Source of the DNA: an uncultured Clostridia bacterium
GTDB taxonomy: Bacteria; Bacillota; Clostridia; TANB77; CAG-508
NCBI GenBank assembly: GCA_934168305.1
Contig: CAKPNF010000001.1
Span: forward strand, 151,151-215,150
Direction: 5' to 3'
DNA length: 64,000 bases
Both the position numbers and the translations under genes were made by a program. Below are positions 17,209 through 26,944 of this stretch, one piece after another (position 1 is the stretch's first letter; each line of letters opens with the position of its first letter). The notes under the pieces were generated by a model that searched no databases, was not told the DNA's origin, and saw only the letters and a program-made list of their open reading frames with translations.

Positions 17209-17733
17209 ATGAAAGTATATATAATAAGACATGGAGAAGTCCCACATAACGCATTAAAACAATATAATAATGAAAATGAAGATTTAACTAAAAAAGGTAT
17301 AAAACAGGCTGAAGAATTAAGAGAAAAAATAAAAATAATTGATTATGATATTATAATTTGTTCTCCTTTAATTAGAGCAAAGCATACAGCTAAAATTATA
17401 AATGTTAAAGAAAAAGAAATACTTATTGATAATAGATTAGAAGAAAGAAATCCCGGTAGTTTGTCTGGACAATCTCTAGATGTAACAAATAGAGACGAAT
17501 ACTGGAACTATTATACTGAAATACAATATGGAACAAGTGAAAATATACAAGAATTCTTTAAAAGAATATATAACTTTTTAGATGAATTAAAAATAAAAGA
17601 CTATAAAAATGTTCTAGTAGTAGCTCACAGTGGAGTATCAAAAGCATTTGATGGTTATTTTGAAGGTATAAAAAATGGTTTGTTCTTAGATAGAGGATTA
17701 AAAAATTGTGAAATAAAAAAATATGAATTCTAA
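17209..17733 (+). CDS. Histidine phosphatase (phosphoglycerate mutase-like) family protein
   Basis: 174 residues with the phosphohistidine motif RHGE at residues 6-9 (YIIRHGEVPHN), the second arginine in CSPLIRAKHTA, the glutamate in LEERNPGSLSG and the second catalytic histidine in VVAHSGVSKAF. This is the acid-phosphatase or mutase branch-1 fold, usually about 190-200 residues, so it is slightly short but has every catalytic residue. An AGGAGTG site precedes the ATG, 16 bases after the small antitoxin-like gene. The substrate is unknown; in accessory regions such proteins often act on nucleotides or sugars. Confidence 0.82.
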   Translation: MKVYIIRHGEVPHNALKQYNNENEDLTKKGIKQAEELREKIKIIDYDIIICSPLIRAKHTAKIINVKEKEILIDNRLEERNPGSLSGQSLDVTNRDEYWNYYTEIQYGTSENIQEFFKRIYNFLDELKIKDYKNVLVVAHSGVSKAFDGYFEGIKNGLFLDRGLKNCEIKKYEF

Positions 17734-17740
17734 AAAATCA

Positions 17741-18205
17741 GTAGAGTAGGGGGATAGCACTTTTTTTGATGCTGTAAATTTATATTTAATATAAATATTA
17801 TATATATATAAAACAAAAAAGATATAGAAAAATTTGGCGCAAAGTTTTTACAAAATAAAAATCTGATTTCTAATTTATAATTTTTTAAATAAAAAAATAA
17901 AACTAGAAAAAATATTGAATTTGAAATTTTAAAAATTATAAATTAAAGATTTTAAATTTATAGATTTTTTTTAAATCGAACATTTGTTAATTGCAAATTT
18001 TAATGTTTGGTTTTTAATTTATATGTATTTTTATTATTATAATTTAAACTTACGAAAATTAATTTTAAGCTAATTATAATATTTCAATATTAAATTTATT
18101 CATCCAAATATTAAATTTAGATTTATTTAAGTTGTTTATAAAAATTTTAGTTATATAGTTTGTTGTTGGTAAAATACGGCAAATATAGAGAAATAGGCAT
18201 TTTTT
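17741..18205 (+). repeat. E element copy E3 (right end missing)
   Basis: It starts at GTAGAGTAGGGGGATAGCAC and follows E2 in order: the ATTTATATTTAATATAA block, TAGAAAAATTTGGCGCAAAG, CGAACATTTGTTAATTGC, AAACTTACGAAAATTAATTT, then GTTTGTTGTTGGTAAAATAC and GGCAAATATAGAGAAATAGG. It then stops without the final hairpin and TTGCACAAAAC end. One or two internal units are also missing. It lies between the phosphatase and a Nudix gene. Confidence 0.65.
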
Positions 18206-18264
18206 GATAAAAAATTAATAATTTAATATAGAATAATTATAGATTTAGAAGGAGAAAAAATGTT

Positions 18265-18743
18265 ATGGATTTAAAAATTAAAACAGAAAAAGAAGAATTT
18301 CACGGGAGAACCTGTGGAATAATTAAGCAAGAAAATAATTTTTTAATCATGAGAGTAAATCAATCATCTTATTATCATATACCAGGTGGGCATATAGAAA
18401 TTGGAGAAGATTCAGAACAAGCTATTATCCGTGAAATAAAAGAAGAAATTGATTGCGATGTTCAAGAAACAGATTTGTTTGCAATACAAGAGAATTTTTG
18501 GACAAGAAATAATAAAAAATGTCATGGAATAGAATTTTATTATATAATAAAACCTAAGCAACAATTGCAAATAAAAGACTATCAAAGAATTGAAAATGAT
18601 AAGAGTGAAAAAAACTATTAGATTTTAAATGGGTTACTCCAGAAGAACTAAAAGATATAGATTTAAGACCTAGTAATATTAAAGATATGATAATAAATGG
18701 AGAATATCTTAAAGGTTTGTCACATATTGTAAAAAGAGGATGA
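18265..18743 (+). pseudogene. Nudix hydrolase, frame broken in an A-run
   Basis: The frame from 18265 encodes a Nudix domain with a full Nudix box (GGHIEIGEDSEQ ... REIKEEIDC) and stops at 18621. Adding one A to the seven-A run at 18608-18614 joins it to LLDFKWVTPEELKDIDLRPS and a short C-terminus ending at 18743, which is the usual end of MutT-like proteins (the 'WVTPEEL ... LRP' element). Total about 159 residues. The first ATG (18260) is followed by a stop, so the ATG at 18265 behind GAAGGAG is used. Function: hydrolysis of a nucleoside diphosphate linked to an unknown group. Confidence 0.7.
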
Positions 18744-18912
18744 ATGAATATAGTAAAGCGATGAAATTACATTTATATATATTGAAAGTTATGTAAATAT
18801 ATGATATAATTAAAGTGTTTTTAGCCAATAAGCTAATTAATTTTTATAATCTCCTTTACGGAGTAGACATATATAACCCAAAACAACGTTTTATAAAAAG
18901 GAGAGTGATATA

Positions 18913-19578
18913 ATGCAGTTATTGACAAACGTCACATTAAAGGCAGAGCCTTTTATCAACGAAAACGAAGCTACATTCAATGCAGAATGCAAAGCAATTA
19001 GAACAAAATGCGATTTGCAATTAGAATACGATGGAAGAGATGTTTTAGTTACTTTTCCACCATATTCTCAGATTGAAATAACTAAATGGTGTCAATTAAT
19101 CTTAGGTCTATTTCACGAACAATCTAATTTTAAACAGCTTTTATTTAAAACATTCTCAAGTCTACGGTGCAAGACAAAGCTTGAATGCATTTTCTTTGAA
19201 GCAAATGGTGTTATAATTTGTGTTAAGAAAGATTCTAATCCCTATGAGCTTATGAGAGGTTATTTTTGTGAACAAGGTTATGTAGTTTTAGATAATGATA
19301 CTGAACAGCAAATTAATAATAGAAATGAAAAACTTCTAAAATTACGTATGTTCGTTTATCAAATATTTATTCAGGAAAGTAAAAACTCTGATCTTAAAGC
19401 TAAAAGGAAACACATTTTTTTCTTATCAGATGAAGAAGAACAAGCTTACAACCTGAAAGAATATAAAATCTATAATAAGAGATTCGAAGAGTACCTCCAA
19501 GATTTTGAATTAGATTCTGAATCTTCAGCAGAAAGCAAAGAATTGCTTAATCTGCTAAAAAAACAATTACTGCATTAA
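18913..19578 (+). CDS. Unknown 221-residue protein
   Basis: The start MQLLTNVTLKAEPFINENEA is followed by an alpha/beta-looking stretch and a charged helical C-terminus (LDSESSAESKELLNLLKKQ). No motif I can name. A 130-base leader with a CTCC..GGAG hairpin (about 18853-18865) and an AAGGAGAGTG ribosome site precede the ATG; a strong terminator follows. It uses a CGG codon in frame (about 19165), like other unfamiliar genes here. It sits between E3 and E4 in the accessory island, which suggests transfer. Confidence 0.6.
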   Translation: MQLLTNVTLKAEPFINENEATFNAECKAIRTKCDLQLEYDGRDVLVTFPPYSQIEITKWCQLILGLFHEQSNFKQLLFKTFSSLRCKTKLECIFFEANGVIICVKKDSNPYELMRGYFCEQGYVVLDNDTEQQINNRNEKLLKLRMFVYQIFIQESKNSDLKAKRKHIFFLSDEEEQAYNLKEYKIYNKRFEEYLQDFELDSESSAESKELLNLLKKQLLH

Positions 19579-19583
19579 AAACA

Positions 19584-19619
19584 AAAAACTGATTTACTAT
19601 TCTTGTAAATCAGTTTTTT
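19584..19619 (+). terminator. Rho-independent terminator
   Basis: AAAAACTGATTTAC (from 19585) pairs with GTAAATCAGTTTTTT (from 19605), directly after the 221-residue gene. Confidence 0.85.
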
Positions 19620-19626
19620 ACTATAA

Positions 19627-20725
19627 AATGAATTTGAAGGAGATTATTGAAGAAAGTAGGGGGGAAGAACCCTATTTCCAAGAATATGTAATTTTAATAA
19701 AATTAAAAAAATTTAAAATAAAAAAAGAAATAGGTAGTAAAATATTTTGTGCAATGTTCTTAAATTATTTTTAGAAAAAATATAAAATATATAATTTAAT
19801 AAAATAATTTTAATTTAAATTTTAAATTAAAATTAAAAAAATTACAAATTAAAGATTTTAAAATTTTGTTTGGTAAAAAATCTTAAAACGAACATTTGAT
19901 TATTACAAATTGATTTATAAATTTTAATTATAATCTTAGATTTTAAATTATATTTATAAAGTCTGAAAATCAATTATAATTAATTTAAATTATTAACTAA
20001 TAATTATCTGTTTATGATTTTAAAAATTAATTTTGATGCTTTAAACTTATAGTATGCAATTTAAATTTGCAGATTTTAATTAAACTTATGGAATTATAAT
20101 TATATGTAAGATCTTTTGAAATTAGTTAAAATAATGACTTGTGTGAATCGTTTTTAAGGTATTTTAATAAAACAGTCATATAGTTTGTTGTCTGGTATTT
20201 TAGCAAAATAATGATAATTCTAAGATTTAGCAATTTTTAGTAGTAAATTGTTTGACTTTATAGATATACAATAATAATCAAAAATACCTCAAAAAAGCGA
20301 CGCACGAGAATCGATTTTAAGCCGTTCCTAAAAATTAGGCATATAGTTTGTTACCTGCAAAATACGGCAAATATGGAGATTCTGGGGTTTTGAGGATTTT
20401 TGATAAAAATTTGAGATAGGATCAGAAATTATAAAAAATAATTAAAGTATAAAATTAAAATTTAAAGATTAGAAATAATTAAACATCAAATTATATAGAT
20501 AAAATATTTAAGGAGCTAAAAAAAGATTTTAAAGCGATATAAAATTAAAGTAATATAAGTTGCCAAAATAAAACAAAATAATTGTATAATAAGTAAGTAC
20601 ATATAAAGCTAAAGGCTTGATAGTGCTGAATTTGCTAGGAGGGACTTGGAACATAGTTCTAATATTTTACCCCTATACCTTTTTGCACAAAACTTTGATT
20701 TTGTGCAATGTTTGATGCTGTATTT
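19627..20725 (+). repeat. E element copy E4 (about 1.1 kb, diverged)
   Basis: It is the same length class as E2. Recognisable pieces in order: AAGTAGGGGGGAAGAACCCT, TTTTGTGCAATG, CGAACATTTGATTATT, an internal unit with AATCGTTTTTAAGG and TATAGTTTGTTGTCTGG, a unit with CGACGCACGAGAATCGATTT (identical to E2 at 15481-15500), GTTTGTTACCTGCAAAATAC, and the right end GGGACTTGG..AGTTC, TATTTTACCCCTATACC, TTGCACAAAACTTTGAT. Substitutions are spread over the copy, so it is an older insertion or part of a conserved structural RNA family. Confidence 0.65.
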
Positions 20726-20884
20726 TATATTGTATTTCAGTTCTTTCCTATACTAACATTTGCTTTCACCCGTTTCCTCCGAACTTCTGTAATTGAATCA
20801 TCTATTATATTTGTATCTAAAATAAAACCATAAATACATTCTTCTATCATACTCTAAAGAGAATTCTTTTTATTTATATTTAGT

Positions 20885-21685
20885 TTATTTTTTTATTTTT
20901 TCTATATATTTAATATGCTCTTTTTTTGTATCATCATTTGTAAACATATATTTTGTTAATTTATCACTAAAATTTCTAATCTGACTATTTGAAAAAACAA
21001 TTCCATATTTTTTATAATCTTCATTTAAAGTATTTTGAAGTTGATGGCGTTTTATAACTCTTACATTTGGTTTACTTACAGTTATATTTTTTAATTCACA
21101 ACGTTCACTAAATACAATATATGATCTAAAAATATTTACATCTTTTATTTCAAGAATACTAGCTAAAGCTTTAATATGATTCCTATTTTGAATAATTGGA
21201 TTGTAAAAACCATTCTTACTTTTATATATAACTTGTTTCCAATTTTTTTGAGTTTCATTTCCAAAAATCCAGCCACTATATCCTTTAGACTCTATAACAA
21301 AAATACCATATTTGTTTATTAGCACTGAATCTATTTCACTTGTATTATACTCGTTTGGGATATATAAATTTATTAAAACCTTTTTGTATTCAGCTTGATC
21401 ATTTAAAATCTTCCATGTTAAGTATTCCGCAATATAGCCTTTATTAAAAAGTATTGAAAAGTAAGATTTCTTTGTTATTAATTTATAAAAAGTTTTATCA
21501 TATTCTTTTTTTCCAGATACTGTTTCTATTATTATCCCAAGCATAAAACCTATTATCATAAGTGGAAAAGTTATTGGAAATAATACAATTATTAATAATA
21601 GTGTTACAAGTTTTATTTTGTGATAATTTTTTAGATTATACCATTCTGATTTCAAATATCTTTTTAATTCATTAAAAAAACCCAT
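20885..21685 (-). CDS. NERD-domain (nuclease-related) membrane-anchored protein
   Basis: 266 residues. Two hydrophobic segments lie near the N-terminus (about residues 25-53). The NERD domain follows: NKGYIAEYLTWKIL, YIPNEYNTSEIDSVLINKYG, then IFVIESKGYSGWIFGNETQK and FYNPIIQNRNHIKAL. The E..ID and ESK residues correspond to the conserved restriction-endonuclease-like core of NERD proteins. The in vivo role is unknown; a DNA-processing or defence role is often suggested. It is transcribed towards E4; a short decayed frame lies between them (about 20730-20860). Confidence 0.8.
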   Translation of the reverse strand: MGFFNELKRYLKSEWYNLKNYHKIKLVTLLLIIVLFPITFPLMIIGFMLGIIIETVSGKKEYDKTFYKLITKKSYFSILFNKGYIAEYLTWKILNDQAEYKKVLINLYIPNEYNTSEIDSVLINKYGIFVIESKGYSGWIFGNETQKNWKQVIYKSKNGFYNPIIQNRNHIKALASILEIKDVNIFRSYIVFSERCELKNITVSKPNVRVIKRHQLQNTLNEDYKKYGIVFSNSQIRNFSDKLTKYMFTNDDTKKEHIKYIEKIKK

Positions 21686-21896
21686 ATTATATAATTCCCT
21701 TACATATTTTATATTATCTTTTGTTTGTTATAGTATATCATATTATTAACAAATTTTGTCAATAAAAATGTAGTAATTTATTTAAATTTAGTGCTAAAAT
21801 TATATAAAATATTACATTTTTTCATACAAATAATGTGAATGGTATCAAAAACAAAGCACTGCAATATTGCAGTACTTTGCCATAGTGATAATTTAA

Positions 21897-23870
21897 TTAT
21901 TCAGAAAATAACTTATCCAAGTCACTTTCATCCAAAATACCTTTTTCTAATAATGCATCAACCAATTTGTCTAATAACACTTTGTTACTATTCAAAATAT
22001 TTTTTGCATATTCAGAAGCTTCTTGCAAAAGCTCTTTTCTTTTTTGATTGATCATATCAATTGTTTTTTCATTCATCATATGATAATTACTATTTTCAAT
22101 ATATGTTGAATAGTCATTATCATTATTCATTGCGTAATTGCAAATCATAGCATATGCTTCTTTATTAACATACTCTAAATCTGAACTTGCACCTGAATTA
22201 ATGTCAGAAGTAAATAATTCCTCAGCTATTCTTCCAGCTAATGATCCAGCAAAAGACGCAATAAGATATTCACGATTTGAATTAATGGTTATTTCATCAG
22301 ACAAATCATCGAATACAGTTACTCCTAAATATCCTTCTGCAGGCATGATAGATACTGCAATACCTTTTGTATCTTTTAAAATATTTGAAGATAATTTCCA
22401 AACCAAATAATGTCCTGCTTCATGATAAGCAGTAGCTTTTTTTGAGTTATCATCCATATTATTGTATTTTTGAAAATTTATATCAAAATTTTCAAGAATA
22501 CATTCTCTGGTAACTTCTTTAAGTCCTTTTTCTTTGGCAATTACCATTGCAGTATCAATAAGATCATTGGTTCGATCTGGGTTTTTTGTGGTTTTATTAA
22601 AACAGCTAGATATTAATATTGCATATTCAACCATCTCTTTGCTTATTGTTACACCATGAAATTTTTCATGTGCTTTTATGGCATTTTTAAGCATAGGATA
22701 TACTTCTTTTGATTTTGGCTCTTTTACAACCACCTTTTTAAATCTTCGCTTAAAGGCAGAATCTCTTGAAATGATTCTTTCATATTCTTCTTCTGTAGTT
22801 GCTCCGATAACCTTAGCTTTTGGACTAGCAAGAAATGGTTTTAATGCATTCGACATATCATTTTCTCCTTTTGAAGAAACCTCTCCTGCACCAATTACCA
22901 TGTGTAATTCATCAATAAAAAGAATTACATTTTCGTGCTTTTCAAGATATTCAACTAAAAGCTTGAAACGTTCTTCTGCCATTCCTCGATACATTGTTCC
23001 TGCTACGGAAGAATTAACATTAAGCTGAAGTACAATATTTTCTTTTAAATCTTCTGGACAGTTTCCATTTGCAATATCATATGCAATTTTTTCTGCAATT
23101 GATGATTTTCCTACTCCTGCTTCTCCAACAAGAACAACGTTTTTTTTGCTTCTTTTCTGTAATGTTCTCATTATGTCTCTACATTCTTTATCTCTTCCAA
23201 GAATTTCACACTCAGGAACACCTTTATATTTGCTGCTGAGAACAGAAACAAAATCAGAAAGTGCTTTTGGAATTTTTTCAAAATTGTCTGAAACTTCATT
23301 TTCGTCACTTTCAACTTCGTCAATTCCATATATTTGATTTAAAAGATCTACATACTCAAAAAGACCATCCAAGTATACACCATTATTTTTTAGTATTGTA
23401 AGCGGTTCTTTTGGCATATCATCAGCAAAGCTTAATAAGATATCCTCTGAATAAACAGGAATTTCAATATTATCATTGTTCTCTTCATTTTGCTCCATTG
23501 ATATTAAATCAATAATTGTCTTTACCAAAATATCATAAACTTCTTCCGTAAGAACCGTTTTAATTGGTTCTTGATCATCTGGTAAATTAATCTGGAAATT
23601 TTTTTCTGTTCCATCAAGAACATCTGTATTTTTTAACCGTTTAAGTTCTCTGTCACAATCCTGTATTATATTTTTATATGGATTCTGTCCAATTATTGTT
23701 GCACATAAGAAATCATACAAAATACTGTTTTTTTCTTCTAAAAGTGCTTTTAGCAAGATAATGGAATTAATCCGTTTTAATCCAAATTTTTCTTGGATAC
23801 TGTTCATATCTAAAAATAAATCTTGCATTGTTTCATCGAAATATGTTTCATATCTTGGTTCTTTACTCAT
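21897..23870 (-). CDS. Clp-type AAA+ ATPase fused to an FtsH-type (M41) zinc peptidase
   Basis: 657 residues. Residues 1-200 are a Clp-N-like helical region and linker. One ClpA/ClpB D1-type AAA+ module follows, with Walker A GEAGVGKSS (about 245), the Clp loop SSVAGTMYRGMAEERFK, Walker B ILFIDELH, sensor IGATTEEEYE and arginine finger RRFKKV. The C-terminal 180 residues form an M41 peptidase with HEAGH (about residue 481) and the later LEYVNKEAY part. FtsH normally has its own AAA module and membrane helices; here no membrane helix is present and the ATPase is of Clp type. Probably a soluble ATP-dependent protease. AGGAGG site before the ATG. Confidence 0.8.
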   Translation of the reverse strand: MSKEPRYETYFDETMQDLFLDMNSIQEKFGLKRINSIILLKALLEEKNSILYDFLCATIIGQNPYKNIIQDCDRELKRLKNTDVLDGTEKNFQINLPDDQEPIKTVLTEEVYDILVKTIIDLISMEQNEENNDNIEIPVYSEDILLSFADDMPKEPLTILKNNGVYLDGLFEYVDLLNQIYGIDEVESDENEVSDNFEKIPKALSDFVSVLSSKYKGVPECEILGRDKECRDIMRTLQKRSKKNVVLVGEAGVGKSSIAEKIAYDIANGNCPEDLKENIVLQLNVNSSVAGTMYRGMAEERFKLLVEYLEKHENVILFIDELHMVIGAGEVSSKGENDMSNALKPFLASPKAKVIGATTEEEYERIISRDSAFKRRFKKVVVKEPKSKEVYPMLKNAIKAHEKFHGVTISKEMVEYAILISSCFNKTTKNPDRTNDLIDTAMVIAKEKGLKEVTRECILENFDINFQKYNNMDDNSKKATAYHEAGHYLVWKLSSNILKDTKGIAVSIMPAEGYLGVTVFDDLSDEITINSNREYLIASFAGSLAGRIAEELFTSDINSGASSDLEYVNKEAYAMICNYAMNNDNDYSTYIENSNYHMMNEKTIDMINQKRKELLQEASEYAKNILNSNKVLLDKLVDALLEKGILDESDLDKLFSE

Positions 23871-24059
23871 ATTGTGTTCCTCCTTTAAATGCTGAATGTT
23901 TAATTGAATTTGTTACTATTTTTTGTTTTTTAATCTCCTTTCATTAAATTATCAAACTATTAATTAATATTTTATAAATAATAAAATATTGATACTTTTT
24001 ATGTTAATATTCTATCACATATTTTGCTACATTTCAATTATTTAAGAATAATTTTATAA

Positions 24060-24104
24060 AAAACAACTAAACTTTGTAATATTTTAGTTGTTTTTTTATT
24101 TTTT
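24060..24104 (-). terminator. Terminator of the rho transcript
   Basis: On the minus strand ACAACTAAA and TTTAGTTG flank an 11-base loop and are followed by a run of T. It lies directly downstream of rho. Confidence 0.75.
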
Positions 24105-24124
24105 TTTTAATTTTTATAAATTTG

Positions 24125-25453
24125 TTATTTAAATCTTCTAATATAATCATCAATATTTTCAAGAAACTCTTGATTGTTTTTAGTCTTAACCATCATAGAA
24201 ATAACCTGTTCAGTAACATCTGCAACTGGCATACTATTCATAGCCTTACGTAAAGCAAAAACCGTTTCTTTTTCTTTTGGAGTAAGCAATAAATCTTCAC
24301 GTCTAGTACCAGATTTATTAATATCAATAGCTGGAAAGATACGTTTTTCAGACAATTTTCTATCTAAGTGAACCTCCATATTACCTGTACCTTTAAATTC
24401 CTCAAATATTACGTCATCCATTCTACTTCCTGTATCAATTAAAGCTGTTGCTAAAATAGTTAAACTTCCACCATGCTCAATATTTCTAGCAGCACCAAAG
24501 AATTTTTTTGGTTTATGTAAAGCTGCTGGATCCAAACCTCCAGACAACGTCCTTCCTGATGATGGAATTGTTAAGTTGTATGCTCTTGCAAGTCTTGTTA
24601 TACTATCTAAAAGAATAACAACATCTTTACCTTGTTCGACTAATCTTTTTGCTCTTTCAAGTACCATCTCTGCTACTTTTACATGATGTTCTGGCAATTC
24701 GTCAAATGTTGAGTATATTACTTCACCATTTATTGAACGTTTCATATCTGTAACTTCTTCTGGTCTTTCATCTATTAACAATACAATTAATTTTTCTTCC
24801 GGATTATTTTTTGATATGCTATTTGCTATTTTCTTTAATAACGTAGTTTTACCAACTTTAGGTGGTGCAACTATCATTCCTCTTTGCCCTTTTCCTATTG
24901 GTGACATTAAGTCAATCATTCTCATCGCATATTCTTTACTATCAGTTTCTAATCTGATTCTTTCATCTGGGTATATTGGTGTTAGTTCATCAAATCTTTT
25001 TCTTCTTGCAGCTTTTTCTGGTGATTCTCCATTTACTTCTCCTACAAATATTAATGATGGGAATTTTTCACCTTCTTTAAATCTTGATATCCCTTTTATT
25101 ATATCTCCAGTATCTAATTTAAATCTTCTTATTTGAACAACTGATATATATACATCTTTTGGACTTGATAGATAATTTTCACCTCTTAAAAAGCCATATC
25201 CATCGGGTAATATATCCAGTATTCCTTCAACAATTTCATCACCTTCATTCGTAAGTTTATATCCTGATAATTCTTGCCCATTATTTTCTGATACTGTATT
25301 ATTATCAACATATGAAATTATATTGTCACCATTTAATACTTTATTTAACACATCAATTAAATCTTCTTTCTTTAATTTAGAAATGTTTTTTATATTATTT
25401 TCTTTTGCTAATTCTTTTAATTCACTTAATGTTTTTTCCTCTAAATTTATCAT
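24125..25453 (-). CDS. rho: Transcription termination factor Rho
   Basis: 442 residues from the ATG at 25453, which has an AGGAGG site immediately upstream; the longer frame (25489) would read through that site. The N-terminal Rho_N/SAP-like domain (LSELKELAKENNIKNISKLK) precedes the OSB RNA-binding domain (ILDILPDGYGFLRG) and the RecA-like motor with Walker A APPKVGKTTLL, Walker B VVILLDSITRLARAYN and the GRTLSGGLDP loop. Rho is an RNA-dependent helicase that ends transcription. The neighbours divIC, yabQ and yabP upstream are on the same strand, but a 144-base AT-rich gap before divIC suggests a separate promoter. Confidence 0.96.
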   Translation of the reverse strand: MINLEEKTLSELKELAKENNIKNISKLKKEDLIDVLNKVLNGDNIISYVDNNTVSENNGQELSGYKLTNEGDEIVEGILDILPDGYGFLRGENYLSSPKDVYISVVQIRRFKLDTGDIIKGISRFKEGEKFPSLIFVGEVNGESPEKAARRKRFDELTPIYPDERIRLETDSKEYAMRMIDLMSPIGKGQRGMIVAPPKVGKTTLLKKIANSISKNNPEEKLIVLLIDERPEEVTDMKRSINGEVIYSTFDELPEHHVKVAEMVLERAKRLVEQGKDVVILLDSITRLARAYNLTIPSSGRTLSGGLDPAALHKPKKFFGAARNIEHGGSLTILATALIDTGSRMDDVIFEEFKGTGNMEVHLDRKLSEKRIFPAIDINKSGTRREDLLLTPKEKETVFALRKAMNSMPVADVTEQVISMMVKTKNNQEFLENIDDYIRRFK

Positions 25454-25633
25454 AATTCCTCCTAAAATATTATTTAAATTATATTTCAAATATTATATTT
25501 GATATTTCAATTATTATTTTGTTTTTGGTGGGATTTTTTTCGAATAAAATAAAATATATTTATATTATAACATATTTTTCCAAAAAAAGGAAGTCTTTTT
25601 TCAAAAAAGAAAAAGCGCTATATGCGCTATTTA

Positions 25634-25906
25634 TTACATTCCTTTATCTATATAAACCTTTTCATTTGGATAATACATCTCTAGCTTTTCTCTAGCCATT
25701 TGTTCAATAAATTCTTTTGAATCTACATTTTCTTTTTCGCTAACTAGTTCACCATTATATGTTTTTTGCTCTTCTATTTTACTTGCAAGTTCTTTACTAT
25801 TTTTACTATATTGATTTAATACTTTTTGTTGGTTTGTTAAAGTAAATATTGCATATACCAATACTAATATTGTTAATAATCTTTTATACAATTTTTTCTT
25901 TTTCAT
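25634..25906 (-). CDS. divIC: Septum formation initiator DivIC-like protein
   Basis: 90 residues: a basic cytoplasmic start, one membrane helix (about residues 9-24), then an extracellular coiled coil (QQKVLNQYSKNSKELASKIE) and the typical 'EFIEQMAREKLEMYYPNEKV' end of the DivIC/FtsB family. It stabilises the divisome together with FtsL and DivIB. The order yabP-yabQ-divIC is the same as in Bacillus, which supports DivIC over FtsL. Confidence 0.85.
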   Translation of the reverse strand: MKKKKLYKRLLTILVLVYAIFTLTNQQKVLNQYSKNSKELASKIEEQKTYNGELVSEKENVDSKEFIEQMAREKLEMYYPNEKVYIDKGM

Positions 25907-25995
25907 AAGTATCTCTCCAGTCTAAATAACGTATACTATATATTTCTACTTTTTTTTCAAAAATCCTTCTTATTTTTTGAAAAAATTGTATTTTT

Positions 25996-26484
25996 TTACG
26001 TTTGTGTTTTACTTTTTTGTAATTTTAATACATTTTTTATCTTTTTTTGACAACTTGATTTTGATTTTTTTATGTTTATAGTTATAAAGTTTATTGGTTT
26101 AAAAAATATTTTTTTCATGAGTTTTATAATCATGTTTATAGGAAATATTATTATTGATATTATTTTTATAATTATCTTTTTTAAAGTTAGAATTACTTTT
26201 ACATTTATATTAATAAAATATTTACTAAATAATAGCATATATATTAAACATCCCAAAAAAACTCCAAGAAACATATAAAAACGAATTTCACCATTACTAA
26301 AGGCAAATATTGAATACAATAAAATAAATCCCGTTAAAATCCAAAATAAAATGTCCTGTACATATGTTATAATATCAGATGTCTTAAAACTTTTTCTTAA
26401 TATTCTAAAAATATCAAACAATAATCCTATAACTATTCCATTTATTATAAATATCAAAAATAAATATGCTTGGTTTTCGACCAT
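25996..26484 (-). CDS. yabQ: Spore cortex biosynthesis membrane protein YabQ
   Basis: 162 residues with three to four hydrophobic helices and the family start (YLFLIFIINGIVIGLLFDIFR, with RILRK following). The C-terminal third is basic and lysine-rich, as usual. YabQ localises to the forespore membrane and is needed for cortex formation. It directly follows yabP, and the two are probably co-transcribed under mother-cell control. Confidence 0.88.
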   Translation of the reverse strand: MVENQAYLFLIFIINGIVIGLLFDIFRILRKSFKTSDIITYVQDILFWILTGFILLYSIFAFSNGEIRFYMFLGVFLGCLIYMLLFSKYFININVKVILTLKKIIIKIISIIIFPINMIIKLMKKIFFKPINFITINIKKSKSSCQKKIKNVLKLQKSKTQT

Positions 26485-26502
26485 AATTCCTCAATCCTTT
26501 GT

Positions 26503-26799
26503 TTATTTAAAAATTTTGCTAATTAAATTTCCTTTGTTTTTTTCTAATTCTTTATCACTGTATGCTAGATATGATATATCACCTTCTATTATTACTTCTG
26601 ATGTATCTATGCTTAATTTATTAATTCTTATATTCTCACCTTTAACTGTAAGTAAACCTAATTCTGTTTCTACCATTACTACCTGATCATCAAAACTTAA
26701 TACATCATTTACTCCCGAAATACTTAATTTTCCTCTATTTTCTAATATTAAATTTTGAATTACTCCTGTATTTATACTTTTTCTTTCATCAATGGTCAT
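26503..26799 (-). CDS. yabP: Sporulation protein YabP
   Basis: 98 residues, all beta-strand-rich: NLILENRGKLSISGVNDVLS, then VVMVETELGLLTVKGE and VIIEGDISYLAYS. This is the YabP/YqfC family signature. It sits 18 bases before yabQ. The pair marks the organism's lineage as spore-forming. GAAAGGAAG site before the ATG. Confidence 0.9.
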   Translation of the reverse strand: MTIDERKSINTGVIQNLILENRGKLSISGVNDVLSFDDQVVMVETELGLLTVKGENIRINKLSIDTSEVIIEGDISYLAYSDKELEKNKGNLISKIFK

Positions 26800-26885
26800 A
26801 ATAGCATTCTTCCTTTCTTTGTTTTCTCTGATATTTATATATATTCACAGGTTGTCTTTTTTAGAACAAAAATTTTTCTTAACAT

Positions 26886-26922
26886 AAAAAAGGTACCTGC
26901 AATTGCATTGTACCTTTAAAGT
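26886..26922 (-). terminator. Terminator downstream of a cysteine-rich protein gene
   Basis: On the minus strand AAAGGTAC..GCAATTGC..GTACCTTTTTT makes a stem followed by T. It separates the upstream unknown gene from yabP. Confidence 0.75.
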
Positions 26923-26944
26923 TTAAATCTAATAATAATTTGTT

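Noticed and set aside
15080..19910. LexA box in the E elements (CGAACATTTGTT)
   Set aside because: It is conserved in E2 and E3 and partly in E4, but deviates from the consensus in the second half-site and has no promoter around it, so it was not called as a regulatory site.
9591..20725. Integron cassette array with attC sites
   Set aside because: The repeats are up to 1.1 kb, contain no recognisable R'/R'' attC boxes, and no integron integrase with its extra domain is nearby. The Xer-like gene at 4185 is an ordinary recombinase.
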